Part shown: one piece after another, positions 18,748 to 28,185 of the stretch | Numbering within the stretch: position 1 is the first letter of the stretch | Layout: each line of letters opens with the position of its first letter | Source of the DNA: Halomonas sp. TD01 | GTDB lineage: Bacteria; Pseudomonadota; Gammaproteobacteria; Pseudomonadales; Halomonadaceae | Assembly: GCF_923868895.1 (NCBI RefSeq) | Contig: NZ_OV350343.1 | Span: forward strand, 1,488,001 to 1,552,000 | Direction of reading: 5' to 3' | Length of the DNA: 64,000 nucleotides | Position numbers and translations under genes: made by a program | The notes under the pieces: generated by a model | What the model was told of the DNA's origin: nothing | Databases searched by the model: none | The model's input: only the letters and a program-made list of their open reading frames with translations

Positions 18748-20895
18748 ATGACTTCCACCAATTCACCCGCTGGGCTGCAGGAATCGACATCATTCGGCCT
18801 TTTCCCCCGTACCGTGATGCTGGCTGGTAATGATCCTGACGCGACACGCCGGGATATTGAGGCCTGCTTTATCGCAACGTTTGACCGCTACGAGTCGCTT
18901 TTTACCACGCTGGTGAGCGAGGAAGCATACGTAAGGAAGTCCATTCCGCTTAGGCACCCGCTGATATTCTACCTCGGGCATACCGCGACGTTTTTCGTCA
19001 ACAAGTTGGTGCTGGCTAAACTTCTGCCCACCCGTATCGATCCCAATATGGAGTCTATTTTCGCTGTGGGCGTCGATGAGATGAGCTGGGATGACCTGAA
19101 TGATGATCACTATGAGTGGCCGTCAGTCAGTGAGGTCATGAGCTACCGCGCCATGGTTCGTGCGGCGGTACTCACCTTGATCCGTGAACTACCGCTTTCG
19201 CTGCCAGTCGATTGGGATAGCCCGTTCTGGCCAATCGTCATGGGTATCGAGCACGAGCGGATTCACCTGGAAACGTCGTCAGTATTAATCCGTCAACAGC
19301 AGCTTCATCTGGTAACCCCCCAGAGAGAATGGGAGCCGGTGAGCATTAGCGGAGAGCCACCGGAAAACAGCCTGATCACAGTGCCAGGGGGAGGGGTAAC
19401 CTTAGGCAAGTCCTTTGACGACCCTTGGTACGGCTGGGATAACGAGTACGGCCATCACAAGGCTGAAGTGGATGAGTTCAAGGCTAGCCAGTTCTTGGTG
19501 AGTAACAGTGAGTTTCTTGAGTTTGTAGAAGCTGGCGGCTATTTGAGCGATACGTTTTGGTCTGAAGAAGGGTTGGGTTGGCGCAACTTTGCTAAAGCGA
19601 CGCATCCCACGTTTTGGGTGTGGAAAAACGAATGGTTTCTGCGCTTGATGACAGAAGAAGTTGAAATGCCCTGGGATTGGCCGGTGGAGGTTAACTTCCA
19701 CGAAGCCAAAGCCTTCTGCAACTGGAAAAGCGAGCAGATTGGTCAGCCTGTGCGCATGCCGACAGAAGATGAATGGCATCGCTTGGTTGAGGAGGCAGGT
19801 GTCACCGAACTTGAGAGCGATACGCCTGCCAACGCCAACCTGCATCTGGATCATGGCGCTTCTTCCTGCCCAGTGACCCGATTCCAGCACGGTCAGTGGT
19901 TTGATGTCGTGGGCAACGTCTGGCAATGGGTGGAAACTCCCACCTATCCGTTTCCAGGATTTGACGTGCATCCGCTATACGATGACTTCACCACACCGAC
20001 TTTCGACAATCAGCATAACCTGATCAAGGGTGGTTCCTGGATATCGTGTGGTAACGAAACGCGTCTTAGTGCCCGCTATGCGTTCCGGCGTCATTTTTTC
20101 CAGCATGCGGGTTTCCGCTATGTGGTGTCGGATGCCGAGGTTACGTTGCCCAGCGCCTATTATGAAAGCGATGCCCGCATGGCTGAGTATGCAGAGTTTC
20201 ATTACGGCGATGATTGGTTTGGCATTGCCAACTTCCCGCAAGCATTGGCTAACCGGGCGTTGGCCAGTCTGGCCGGTAAACAGAAGAAACGCGCCCTGGA
20301 TCTAGGATGTGCCAGCGGACGCTCCAGTTTTGAGCTGGCCCGTGAGTTTGAGCACGTTGACGGCGTAGATTTCTCAGCCAATTTTATTCGCCAGGGCGTG
20401 GAGATGGCCGAACAGAAAGTGCTGCGATATACCCGAGTGGAGGAGGGTGAGCTGGTCAGTTATCAGGAGCGTACGCTGGCGAGCCTGGGGCTGGAAAAGT
20501 CGGCGAGCCGCGTTAGCTTTCATCAAGGTGATGCGTGCAATCTCAAGCCGCAGTTCAGCAATTACGACCTAGTGCTGGCCGCCAATTTGATCGACCGGCT
20601 CTATAAACCTGCACAGTTTCTGCAAACGGTCCATCAGCGCATCAATGCAGGCGGCATCTTGATGATCGCCTCGCCTTATACTTGGCTGGAAGAGTACACG
20701 CCCAAGGAAGAGTGGATTGGTGGGTTCAAGAAAGATGGTGAAAACGTTAGCACGTTGGATGGCCTTAAAGCGCTGCTTGAACCCAATTTCCGGATGATTA
20801 GCGCCCCTGAAAAGGTACCCTTTGTGATCCGTGAGACCATGCATAAATACCAGCATAGCCTCTCGGAAGTCACGCTATGGGAGCGTCGCTCCTAG
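18748..20895 (+). CDS. ovoA: OvoA: 5-histidylcysteine sulfoxide synthase with C-terminal mercaptohistidine methyltransferase domain
   Basis: Trifunctional ovothiol biosynthesis enzyme of 715 residues. A DinB-like N-terminal domain contributes iron-binding histidines (HPLIFYLGHTATFF near residue 72 and IEHERIHLETSS near 170). An FGE-sulfatase-like middle domain (GSWISCGNETRLSARYAFRR near 430) carries out oxidative Cys-His coupling. A Rossmann methyltransferase domain (ALDLGCASGRSSFELA near 517) methylates the imidazole. The PLP lyase OvoB is not next to it. It converges with a downstream ADP-ribosylglycohydrolase-fold gene with only 6 bp between them. The 490 bp upstream appears non-coding. 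Confidence 0.93.
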   Translation: MTSTNSPAGLQESTSFGLFPRTVMLAGNDPDATRRDIEACFIATFDRYESLFTTLVSEEAYVRKSIPLRHPLIFYLGHTATFFVNKLVLAKLLPTRIDPNMESIFAVGVDEMSWDDLNDDHYEWPSVSEVMSYRAMVRAAVLTLIRELPLSLPVDWDSPFWPIVMGIEHERIHLETSSVLIRQQQLHLVTPQREWEPVSISGEPPENSLITVPGGGVTLGKSFDDPWYGWDNEYGHHKAEVDEFKASQFLVSNSEFLEFVEAGGYLSDTFWSEEGLGWRNFAKATHPTFWVWKNEWFLRLMTEEVEMPWDWPVEVNFHEAKAFCNWKSEQIGQPVRMPTEDEWHRLVEEAGVTELESDTPANANLHLDHGASSCPVTRFQHGQWFDVVGNVWQWVETPTYPFPGFDVHPLYDDFTTPTFDNQHNLIKGGSWISCGNETRLSARYAFRRHFFQHAGFRYVVSDAEVTLPSAYYESDARMAEYAEFHYGDDWFGIANFPQALANRALASLAGKQKKRALDLGCASGRSSFELAREFEHVDGVDFSANFIRQGVEMAEQKVLRYTRVEEGELVSYQERTLASLGLEKSASRVSFHQGDACNLKPQFSNYDLVLAANLIDRLYKPAQFLQTVHQRINAGGILMIASPYTWLEEYTPKEEWIGGFKKDGENVSTLDGLKALLEPNFRMISAPEKVPFVIRETMHKYQHSLSEVTLWERRS

Positions 20896-20901
20896 CGAGG
20901 T

Positions 20902-21981
20902 TTAAAAAAGACCCTCAATGGCCCGGTTAATCGACGCATGTTCGGTTAACCGGGTGAACAAGCCCTCGTCGGCTTCACCATTGATCAACCCTAGCAATAC
21001 GCCCAGCACGGCACCTCTATGAACGTTGTCACCGCCAACTTCCGCGTTGATCTGTAAGGCCTTCAGAGGATTCTGTTGGTGTTTGCAGGCAAGGTATAGC
21101 ACCGCTGGCCAGGCGTCAGTAATGTAACAGGCTGTGGATAAAACACTTCCGATCACCTCGCGCTCTTTGTATTGACTGGCAACTAGTTTTTTCAGGTCAC
21201 GCTTCGATAGGCCACGAGTGGCCTGTAGCAAAAGTTCCTGAACCGAGCTTTCATGATCGCGAAACAGTAACCCGTCGATTAGTTCGACGTAGGCGTCGCA
21301 AACCTCGGCGAGAAAGTTGTCAGGGTGGGTCAGGGCGAGGTGCTGACGGCAACACTTGCGGGTATCCGACAACGAAAGCCCCTTCAAACGTTCGCCAATC
21401 ACAAGTGGGGCAATTGTCACCAAGCCACCGATGGAAGGCGTATCGTGAGTCACCGCACCACACTGTTTGGGCGGCAAACCCTTTTCAAAATTAGCAAAAA
21501 AGCCGCGGTGGTAAGATTCGGCGTAGGTATCTGGGTGGGCTGGCGTATCCGCCGTCATTAAGCGGATATAAGCCTGGAGGAAGGTGTCGCTATTATAGTG
21601 CTGGTCTGGCTCTGCCATGGTTTCCATGAGCGTTAACGCGCAATGCGCATTGAGCGTGTTATCTCCAGGAGCCATGCCTTGGTGATAGTGTACGTTTGGG
21701 CGATTCCAGTACGACTGTTTTCCTTTCAGAATGACACCGCCGACAATCTCAGGCTGTTGGCTACTAGCCGCCCGTTTGCGACCACCGCCACTGGTAGAGT
21801 GCACCGACATGATGGATGAAGGGTGAAATTCGGGAGGCGCTTCAAACGTTTTTATCCCACCTGGAAAAGCACGATCGATATCGTGAACGTTATAGAACCA
21901 GTGCACAGGCATAGCCAGTGCATCGCCAATAAACAGATTTTTAAGCGCGGCAGTCGCTCTTGCTGGAACATTATTGGTCAT
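20902..21981 (-). CDS. ADP-ribosylglycohydrolase-fold protein with altered metal-site motifs
   Basis: The 359-residue protein has the DraG/ARH helical fold signature: IGDALAMPVHWFYN near residue 18 and AEVGGDNVHRGAVLGVLLGL near 315. In active family members two di-magnesium motifs read roughly TDDT and DTDT. Here the corresponding places read GDNT (in APGDNTLNAHCAL) and DNVH, so one acidic ligand of each pair is replaced. It could be a divergent hydrolase, a different-substrate enzyme or a catalytically changed member. The fold call is good; the activity is open. It converges with ovoA. Confidence 0.75.
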   Translation of the reverse strand: MTNNVPARATAALKNLFIGDALAMPVHWFYNVHDIDRAFPGGIKTFEAPPEFHPSSIMSVHSTSGGGRKRAASSQQPEIVGGVILKGKQSYWNRPNVHYHQGMAPGDNTLNAHCALTLMETMAEPDQHYNSDTFLQAYIRLMTADTPAHPDTYAESYHRGFFANFEKGLPPKQCGAVTHDTPSIGGLVTIAPLVIGERLKGLSLSDTRKCCRQHLALTHPDNFLAEVCDAYVELIDGLLFRDHESSVQELLLQATRGLSKRDLKKLVASQYKEREVIGSVLSTACYITDAWPAVLYLACKHQQNPLKALQINAEVGGDNVHRGAVLGVLLGLINGEADEGLFTRLTEHASINRAIEGLF

Positions 21982-22194
21982 GGGTAGGCCCTCTAACGTT
22001 ATGTATCGCTGTGGAAATGCAATATCAAGTAACCCAAGGAAAAAGCTGAGTATTTACATTACCGTGAGCCTTCAGGGATATAAAGGATGTATAAGAAATT
22101 GAGAGAATGGCGGGAATGCGGTATGCGTGCGAAACTAATACTAGCGACGCCCAAAGAGATCCAATAACAATCAATAATGAATGGGAGCAATGCA

Positions 22195-22548
22195 ATGGAG
22201 TCACTCCAAAAACGCATCGGTCTTATGGCAGTCATGCTGCTATTGGTAACCCTGATCAGCGGATGTCGCGGGCAACTAACAGTGACGGTGCCACTGCCCA
22301 TGTTGGTGAACAATCCTGCTGATTTCGACGACAGAAAAATCGTTACCCAGGGCGTTGTGCGGCATTTTAATGACCCTCTTCATTATTGGATAGAAGACGA
22401 ATATCTTAATCGAGTTGAGATATTTCCCCATCAGGAGATAGCCCCGTACCTAGGTGAAACTGTGGAGGTAGAAGGCCAGTTTCACTTCTCTCCACATGAG
22501 GGGCGACGGCTGATCCTAGCGCGGGTCGATCAGTTACAACGCGAATAG
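22195..22548 (+). CDS. Small OB-fold-like lipoprotein, function unknown
   Basis: The 117-residue product has a lipoprotein signal: a hydrophobic helix ending in a LISGC lipobox at Cys ~23. The mature domain (FDDRKIVTQGVVRHF, HYWIEDEYLNRVEIFP, GETVEVEGQFHF) has the alternating pattern of a small beta-barrel/OB fold. I do not recognise a named family. GGGAG at 22183-22187 fits the ATG at 22195 rather than the one at 22177. It stands alone between divergent and convergent neighbours. Confidence 0.7.
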   Translation: MESLQKRIGLMAVMLLLVTLISGCRGQLTVTVPLPMLVNNPADFDDRKIVTQGVVRHFNDPLHYWIEDEYLNRVEIFPHQEIAPYLGETVEVEGQFHFSPHEGRRLILARVDQLQRE

Positions 22549-22600
22549 TGGAAAGGCACTATGCTAACTGTTTCTGCAGTTAAGCGACTTTATTATAAAG

Positions 22601-23077
22601 CTAACGTAGCAAAAGTGATCGATCTATCGCTATAAATTCACTGGCTTCATTTATTAATGACGCTGCAGTTAACTGAGGGACACCATATACCTCAACTTTT
22701 TTGCCATGCACAGTACGAATTTTATTTACCAAAATATCGAAGTCTCCGTCGCCTGACACTAATACGATAACATCTGCCTGTTCAGCGTATTCCATTGCAT
22801 CGAGTGCAATGCCAACATCCCAGTCGCCTTTCGCAGAACCATCTGAACGTTGAATAAAAGGTTTTAGCTTTACTTTAAAACCAATCGCTCTGAGTATATT
22901 TTGAAACTCCCGTTGCTTTTGGTCACCTCTATCGATGGCATAGCAAAAAGCGGCCACAACGTCTCTATTAGCAGTTACTTGCGACCAAAATTTGTTGTAA
23001 TCAAAATTTTTACCATACACTTCACGCACGGTGTAATATATATTTTGGATATCAATAAATATCGCAACTTTTGTCAT
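22601..23077 (-). CDS. NYN-domain (LabA/DUF88-like) putative ribonuclease
   Basis: The 158-residue single-domain protein has a PIN-like NYN fold. The expected acidic residues are present: Asp in FIDIQNIYY (residue ~9), Asp in AKGDWDVGIALDA (~86), and the cluster in VLVSGDGDFDILV (~108). NYN proteins are usually RNA-cleaving; the target is unknown. The gene and its flanks are AT-rich relative to most of the window, which may indicate a separate origin. It is monocistronic, with its 5' end facing away from the lipoprotein gene. Confidence 0.82.
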   Translation of the reverse strand: MTKVAIFIDIQNIYYTVREVYGKNFDYNKFWSQVTANRDVVAAFCYAIDRGDQKQREFQNILRAIGFKVKLKPFIQRSDGSAKGDWDVGIALDAMEYAEQADVIVLVSGDGDFDILVNKIRTVHGKKVEVYGVPQLTAASLINEASEFIAIDRSLLLR

Positions 23078-23108
23078 AAGATGTAATCTTTTTTCATTAA
23101 TAATGAAG

Positions 23109-23990
23109 TTAGTTTGATTCTTCGGCGAGCTGGCATAGTGTTTTTACTGCCTCTGGCTGGCGACCTTTTTGCCAAGCAAGCATGAGGTCTGTGGCTAGTG
23201 GCAAGTCTTCTAATTCATAGGCGACAATGTCTTTGTCCCCCAGTGCCATAATGCTTGGCATAATCGCATACCCCATCCCTGTAGCGACCAAACTGCGAAT
23301 AGTTATGTCATCGCGACATTCCTGAACGGTATTAGGTATGAAGCCTACCTTCTGGAAGCATCTATCTAAGCGGTCGAAGCTCCCAGGCGTTGAGGTTCGA
23401 CTAAACCGAATGAACGGTGCGCCGTGAAAATCCTTAAGCGAAGTCGGGGCGGTTGCAATGAGAGGGTGGCATCTACTGGTGAAGACCGCCATACGAAAAC
23501 TGGCTAACGGATAGTAATCGAGCCGTGGCTCATCTTCTCGTTCAATGAACAAAATGCCTGCATCGAGCCGACCCGCCAGAATCGCTGCCGTCTGAGGACC
23601 CGACAACATTGATTCCAGCGTTAACTGCGTCGATGGGTAACGTGATCTAAACCTGCTGATGAGTGCTGTAATGCTGGGAATATAGGGATGTATGGTGCTA
23701 ATCCCGAGCGAGAGGCTTTCGCGGTAGCCATTGGCGATATCGCGTGTTTTTTTCGCGACACTTTCGAGTTCTGACAGTAGACGCTGCCCGTTGGCATATA
23801 GGTAATGCCCCGCTTGGGTCAGAGATACCCCTTTGCGGTCACGATGAAACAGGACTGCCCCGATATCGGCTTCAAGTTGATGTATCTGTCGCGTCAAGGC
23901 GGGTTGAGCGATCGGTATCTGCTTTGCAGCAGACGATATCGAACCCGCTTCGACCACTGCCATGAAGTACCTCAATTTTTTTGTGTTCAT
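23109..23990 (-). CDS. LysR-family regulator of the adjacent amidohydrolase cluster
   Basis: The 293-residue LTTR has an N-terminal winged helix (KLRYFMAVVEAGSISSAAKQ, IAQPALTRQIHQLEADIG) and a type-2 periplasmic-binding-like effector domain (LSLGISTIHPYIPS; MGYAIMPSIMAL). The ATG at 23988-23990 was chosen because it gives the normal family start; the frame is open to 24161. It is divergent from the M20 amidohydrolase gene at 24238, with 247 bp between, which is the usual LTTR arrangement. It therefore probably regulates the three-gene cluster. Confidence 0.88.
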   Translation of the reverse strand: MNTKKLRYFMAVVEAGSISSAAKQIPIAQPALTRQIHQLEADIGAVLFHRDRKGVSLTQAGHYLYANGQRLLSELESVAKKTRDIANGYRESLSLGISTIHPYIPSITALISRFRSRYPSTQLTLESMLSGPQTAAILAGRLDAGILFIEREDEPRLDYYPLASFRMAVFTSRCHPLIATAPTSLKDFHGAPFIRFSRTSTPGSFDRLDRCFQKVGFIPNTVQECRDDITIRSLVATGMGYAIMPSIMALGDKDIVAYELEDLPLATDLMLAWQKGRQPEAVKTLCQLAEESN

Positions 23991-24237
23991 GTCTGCTCCC
24001 GATGACGTCACGATGCGCGTCTCATTTTGTACAGAAAATACAACTAAAGCCTCATCCCATAAAGGTATGACGCTATCGGGAAGAAGTATTTTATTCGCGT
24101 TAAGCGTTACAACATACTCAAAAACAACTTGGCTAAGCGCATAACGGCGTATGCGATTCATGTTGCATAAGCATGTGTTATCGCAGACCGCCTAGGTAGT
24201 GCGTTATTTACCACTTTACAACAAGGTTCTACCTCTC

Positions 24238-25401
24238 ATGACGTTATCAGCCATTGAGCTTGAGAAAATGATCACGTTTCGTAGGGATCTCCACCAGCAC
24301 CCAGAGTTATCTGGCCAGGAGTTTATGACAGCTGAGCGTATTGCAATGACGCTACGTGACCTGGGGGTAGATGAGGTGCATGAGGGGATAGGAGGCAACG
24401 GTGTGGTCGGCGTTATCAAAGGCGCTAGCACTGGTGCAACCGTTGGGCTTCGAGCCGACTTCGATGCTTTGCCACTCGAGGAAGCTAATCAGTTTTCGCA
24501 TCGCTCCAGCCAGTCAAATGTAATGCATGCATGTGGACATGACGGACATACGGCAATGCTGATGGCTGCTGCTGCACAGTTGGTTAACCAGCGCCCAGCT
24601 CAGGGAACTGTCGTGTTGATTTTTCAACCTGCAGAGGAAATTGGTACTGGTGCTGAAGCGATGCTTGCGGAGGGACTTCAAGAGCGATTCGCCCTCGACG
24701 CGATATTTGGACTACACAATTGGCCAGGTGTAGACGCCGGGCGTTTTGTCATCCATGACGTCCCTCACATGGCATCAAGCGATGATTTTGAGGTGACATT
24801 CCACTCCACAGGGGGGCATGGAGCGATGCCTCACCTCACGACAGACCCCATCGTCGCGGCCAGTCTATTTACAACCGCCATTCAACAGATTGTCAGTCGT
24901 AATATTGATCCCCAGGACATCGCTGTTATTAGTCTCGGCAGCCTGCAAAGCGGCCATGCTAGCAACATTATTCCGGCGACTGCTCGGCTGACGGGCACCG
25001 CGCGCTGCTTTAAACCCGAGCTACGTAAACGTCTTGAGAGGCGGATTACCGACGTTGCAGAAGGGATTTCCAAGACAACAGGATGCGACGTCACACTCGA
25101 TTATGTTCCTTCAACACCGGCGGTTGCCAATGACCACGGTTGCGCCCAACTGTGCCGCGATGTGGTGGTGCAGCGTTGGGGGCATGAACAGCTGGTAGAG
25201 CACCCAGTCAGCATGGGAGCTGATGATATGGGGGCTTTTCTTACGCATATTCCTGGTGCCTATGCATGGATTGGCAATGGTTCAGGGCCACAAACACCGA
25301 AACTTCACCAGCCTGACTATGACTTTAACGATGCCATTCTGTCGATTGGAAGCGACTTCCTGACAAGTGTGGCAATGCAGTTTCTCGATAACCATCAATA
25401 A
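24238..25401 (+). CDS. M20-family metallo-amidohydrolase (hippurate/N-acyl-amino-acid hydrolase type)
   Basis: The 387-residue product is a co-catalytic metallopeptidase of the M20/IAA-amidohydrolase type. The visible motifs are FRRDLHQHPELSGQE (N-terminus), LRADFDALPL, the metal-binding MHACGHDGHTAMLM (near residue 97), FQPAEEIGTGAEAML with the catalytic Glu, and a lid/dimerisation domain (FHSTGGHGAMPH). It most likely removes an acyl group from an N-acylated amino acid or peptide. It is first in a three-gene unit with a permease and an epimerase-like enzyme. The start at 24238 fits the family; a long N-terminal extension is unlikely. Confidence 0.88.
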   Translation: MTLSAIELEKMITFRRDLHQHPELSGQEFMTAERIAMTLRDLGVDEVHEGIGGNGVVGVIKGASTGATVGLRADFDALPLEEANQFSHRSSQSNVMHACGHDGHTAMLMAAAAQLVNQRPAQGTVVLIFQPAEEIGTGAEAMLAEGLQERFALDAIFGLHNWPGVDAGRFVIHDVPHMASSDDFEVTFHSTGGHGAMPHLTTDPIVAASLFTTAIQQIVSRNIDPQDIAVISLGSLQSGHASNIIPATARLTGTARCFKPELRKRLERRITDVAEGISKTTGCDVTLDYVPSTPAVANDHGCAQLCRDVVVQRWGHEQLVEHPVSMGADDMGAFLTHIPGAYAWIGNGSGPQTPKLHQPDYDFNDAILSIGSDFLTSVAMQFLDNHQ

Positions 25402-25415
25402 ACTGGGGATACCCC

Positions 25416-26840
25416 ATGACACCTCTCGAAAAAACAATGACACGCGAGAAGAGTTCACGAGCAACGTTTCGCTTCCCGCATATTTTTGTCGTGTTATTTA
25501 GTTTTATCTGTCTCGCTGCTTTATCAACCTACTTTCTTCAGGCGGGTAGCTATGAGCGTGTAACAAATGAGCAAGGGCGTACGGTCGTGGTGCCAGACAG
25601 TTATGCGGCGGTTGAAGCTCAGGAGGCTGGCTGGTTAAGTCCTTTCATGGCGGTCTTTGAGGGGATGGGGGAAGGCAGTAGCATCATCTTCTTTATTTTC
25701 ATCTCAGGCGGCGCGTTTGGCGTTCTTAAAGCAACCGGGGTCTTACAAAAAGTCGTTGCCAGTATCAGTAATGCGCTTACTGGGCGTGATCTCATCCTCA
25801 TCCCTTTACTGATGCTTTTATTTGCAATGGGGGGAGCAACCTTCGGGCTCGCAGAAGAAACAATCGCCTTTATCATTATCCTCGCACCGTTACTGCGTAT
25901 GCTGGGGTATGACTCTATTACGGCCGCAGCGGTGCCACTGGTAGGTGCTGGTGCCGGTTTCTCTGCAGCGTTTATGAATCCTTTTACCGTTGGCGTTGCC
26001 CAGGATATCGCTGAACTCCCGATGTTTTCTGGAATGACTCTGCGGGCCTGTTACTGGCTAATATTTGTCAGCGTCAGTATTGCTTTCGTCACTCGCTATG
26101 CGGCCAAAGTCAAAGCTCACCCCGAGGCAAGTCCTGTCTTTAATAGTGACCGCCGTCAATTTGGCAAACCGCAAGCCAATGAAGATCCAGGTGCGTTATC
26201 AGTTGCCGACAAACTCGTCCTCGCTGCTTTCGTAGGCACTATTCTTGTTATTGCTTATGGGGTGATACGTCACGGCTGGTATATCGGTGAGATGTCCGGC
26301 GCCTTTCTCTTGATGGCTATTTTAATCGGTGCATTCGCGCGTATGAACCCGAATAAAATTGCCGACCACTTTGTTGAAGGCATTCAGGAAATTGCGATGG
26401 GGGCACTGGTAGTGGGCTTTGCCTTTGGCATCCTGGTGATTCTGAGAAATGGGGAAATCCTAGATACCATTCTTTATCATCTCGAAGGGCTGCTGAGTGG
26501 AATGCCCGCGGTGGTTACTGCTGTATGTATGTTTTTTGTTCAACTTATCCTGAACTTCTTAGTCCCTTCTGGCAGTGGCCAAGCAGCACTGACCATGCCT
26601 TTGATGGTGCCTCTTGCAGATCTTGTGGGAGTCACCCGTCAGACGGCTGTTCTTGCGTTTCAGTTTGGTGATGGCATCTCCAATATTCTTACCCCAACGT
26701 CGGGATATTTCATGGCAGGGCTTGCGGTGGCAGGTGTGTCGTGGAGTAAGTGGATCAAATGGATACTGCCATTAGCGATTCTTCAACTGGGTATGGCAAG
26801 TCTCATGATTACTCTGGCTCAGATCTTTTCCTGGACATAA
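25416..26840 (+). CDS. YfcC/ArcD-type (C4-dicarboxylate carrier-like) membrane permease
   Basis: The 474-residue polytopic protein has ~12 hydrophobic segments and family-typical parts: FPHIFVVLFSFICLAALSTY at the N-terminus, FGLAEETIAFIII, GAGAGFSAAFMNPFTVGVAQ and LVPSGSGQAALTMPLMVPLAD. The family includes YfcC and arginine/ornithine-type exchangers. Context (hydrolase before, epimerase after) suggests uptake of an N-acyl amino acid or small peptide. The start ATG at 25416 follows a GGGGA. It lies 14 bp after the amidohydrolase and 14 bp before the epimerase. Confidence 0.87.
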   Translation: MTPLEKTMTREKSSRATFRFPHIFVVLFSFICLAALSTYFLQAGSYERVTNEQGRTVVVPDSYAAVEAQEAGWLSPFMAVFEGMGEGSSIIFFIFISGGAFGVLKATGVLQKVVASISNALTGRDLILIPLLMLLFAMGGATFGLAEETIAFIIILAPLLRMLGYDSITAAAVPLVGAGAGFSAAFMNPFTVGVAQDIAELPMFSGMTLRACYWLIFVSVSIAFVTRYAAKVKAHPEASPVFNSDRRQFGKPQANEDPGALSVADKLVLAAFVGTILVIAYGVIRHGWYIGEMSGAFLLMAILIGAFARMNPNKIADHFVEGIQEIAMGALVVGFAFGILVILRNGEILDTILYHLEGLLSGMPAVVTAVCMFFVQLILNFLVPSGSGQAALTMPLMVPLADLVGVTRQTAVLAFQFGDGISNILTPTSGYFMAGLAVAGVSWSKWIKWILPLAILQLGMASLMITLAQIFSWT

Positions 26841-26854
26841 ATAAGGCATCAATA

Positions 26855-27961
26855 ATGCGTATTAACAAAATCACGGTATATGGTGTGCGTCTTCCACTTA
26901 AGCAACCGTTTAAAATTGCTTATGACACTTATCACGATATCGCCAGCCTGATCGTCAGTATCGAGACTGCTTCTGGCCAGATTGGCTGGGGTGAAGCCGT
27001 GGTAGATCAGCATGTGTCTGGAGAAACGTATCTTGGCGCACGAGAAATCATAACCTGTGAGCTAGCGCCCTTACTAATGGGCTCCAACGCCAGTGATATT
27101 GCGCAATTCCATCATGCCGCCAACCGTAAAATTCGCCATAATCCCTCGGCTAAAGCAGCTCTCGATATTGCGCTTCACGACCTAGTGGCGCGTGAGTGCG
27201 GGAAGCCGCTTTATGCGCTGCTAGGAGGGCGTAGCCATGCTAGATTGGAACTTCCATACGTTATCAGCATGTTAGCGCCGGAGGAGATGGCACGTCAGGC
27301 GAAAGAGGCTGCTCGGCGCGGTTATCAGTCCATCAAAATCAAACTGGGAGATACGCCGGAGCATGATGTTGAGCGGATTGCGCGCGTTAGAGAGACGCTA
27401 GACCGATCGATTGCGTTGCGCGTGGATGCCAATCAAGGATGGAGTGCTAAGCAAGCGCTTCAGGTCATTCGGCATGCAGCGCCCTATCAAGTGGATTGGT
27501 TTGAGCAACCCGTCGCTATGGAGAATCTCGCAGCCATGGCCCGTGTGACTCAGGCAACTGATGCCATGATTATGGCTGATGAGCCTATTCACGGTGTTAA
27601 AGAGATGCTGGATGTGATTCAACTAAACGCTGCTGACATGGTTAACATCAAGTTAATGAAATCCTCTGGCCTACGTCCTGCTATGGCGATGGCAGAGGTC
27701 GGGATGGCGGCTGATATACCCTGCCAGATAGGCTCTATGGTGGAGTCCTCGATCGCGACGCTCGCGGGTGCCCACTTAGCGCTGGCGCATCCCAATATTA
27801 TTGCGAATGACTTGGTGGGGCCTGCCATGATTGGGGAAGATGTTGCCCAGATGCCGGGAGATGAAACGCATATTGTGTTGGACGATTCACCTGGACTTGG
27901 CGTGACTATCGACAAGAGTCGAGTGCGGGATCTCAGCGAATTTGTCGACACCATTGACTGA
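26855..27961 (+). CDS. Enolase-superfamily dipeptide epimerase (L-Ala-D/L-Glu epimerase-like)
   Basis: The 368-residue muconate-lactonising-enzyme subgroup member carries YQSIKIKLG with the KxK catalytic lysine pair (near residue 165). The metal ligands sit in LRVDANQGW, WFEQPV and IMADEPIH, and the second catalytic lysine in NIKLMKSSG (near 268). This combination is typical of dipeptide epimerases. The ATG at 26855 was chosen because the open frame upstream overlaps the permease gene. Together with the amidohydrolase and permease it suggests use of D/L-mixed peptides, for example cell-wall fragments. The exact substrate is not deducible. Confidence 0.86.
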   Translation: MRINKITVYGVRLPLKQPFKIAYDTYHDIASLIVSIETASGQIGWGEAVVDQHVSGETYLGAREIITCELAPLLMGSNASDIAQFHHAANRKIRHNPSAKAALDIALHDLVARECGKPLYALLGGRSHARLELPYVISMLAPEEMARQAKEAARRGYQSIKIKLGDTPEHDVERIARVRETLDRSIALRVDANQGWSAKQALQVIRHAAPYQVDWFEQPVAMENLAAMARVTQATDAMIMADEPIHGVKEMLDVIQLNAADMVNIKLMKSSGLRPAMAMAEVGMAADIPCQIGSMVESSIATLAGAHLALAHPNIIANDLVGPAMIGEDVAQMPGDETHIVLDDSPGLGVTIDKSRVRDLSEFVDTID

Positions 27962-28185
27962 CCTAAGGTGTACTCTCGGGTGGGAGTGACGTAAAAAAGA
28001 TGTTTTCTTCTTTGGTGCTTCTGCCCGATAGTTATCAATGCTGTTATAAAATCTCAAGCGTATGAACATATAAACATATTAATAGCGCTAAGCTTTTAAT
28101 AGGGATTAAATGAGGTAATTATTTGGCACAAAGCAATGGCTAGTTGTTTAGCTATCACATAGCAGAGCGTAGTACTGTGCCAGTA

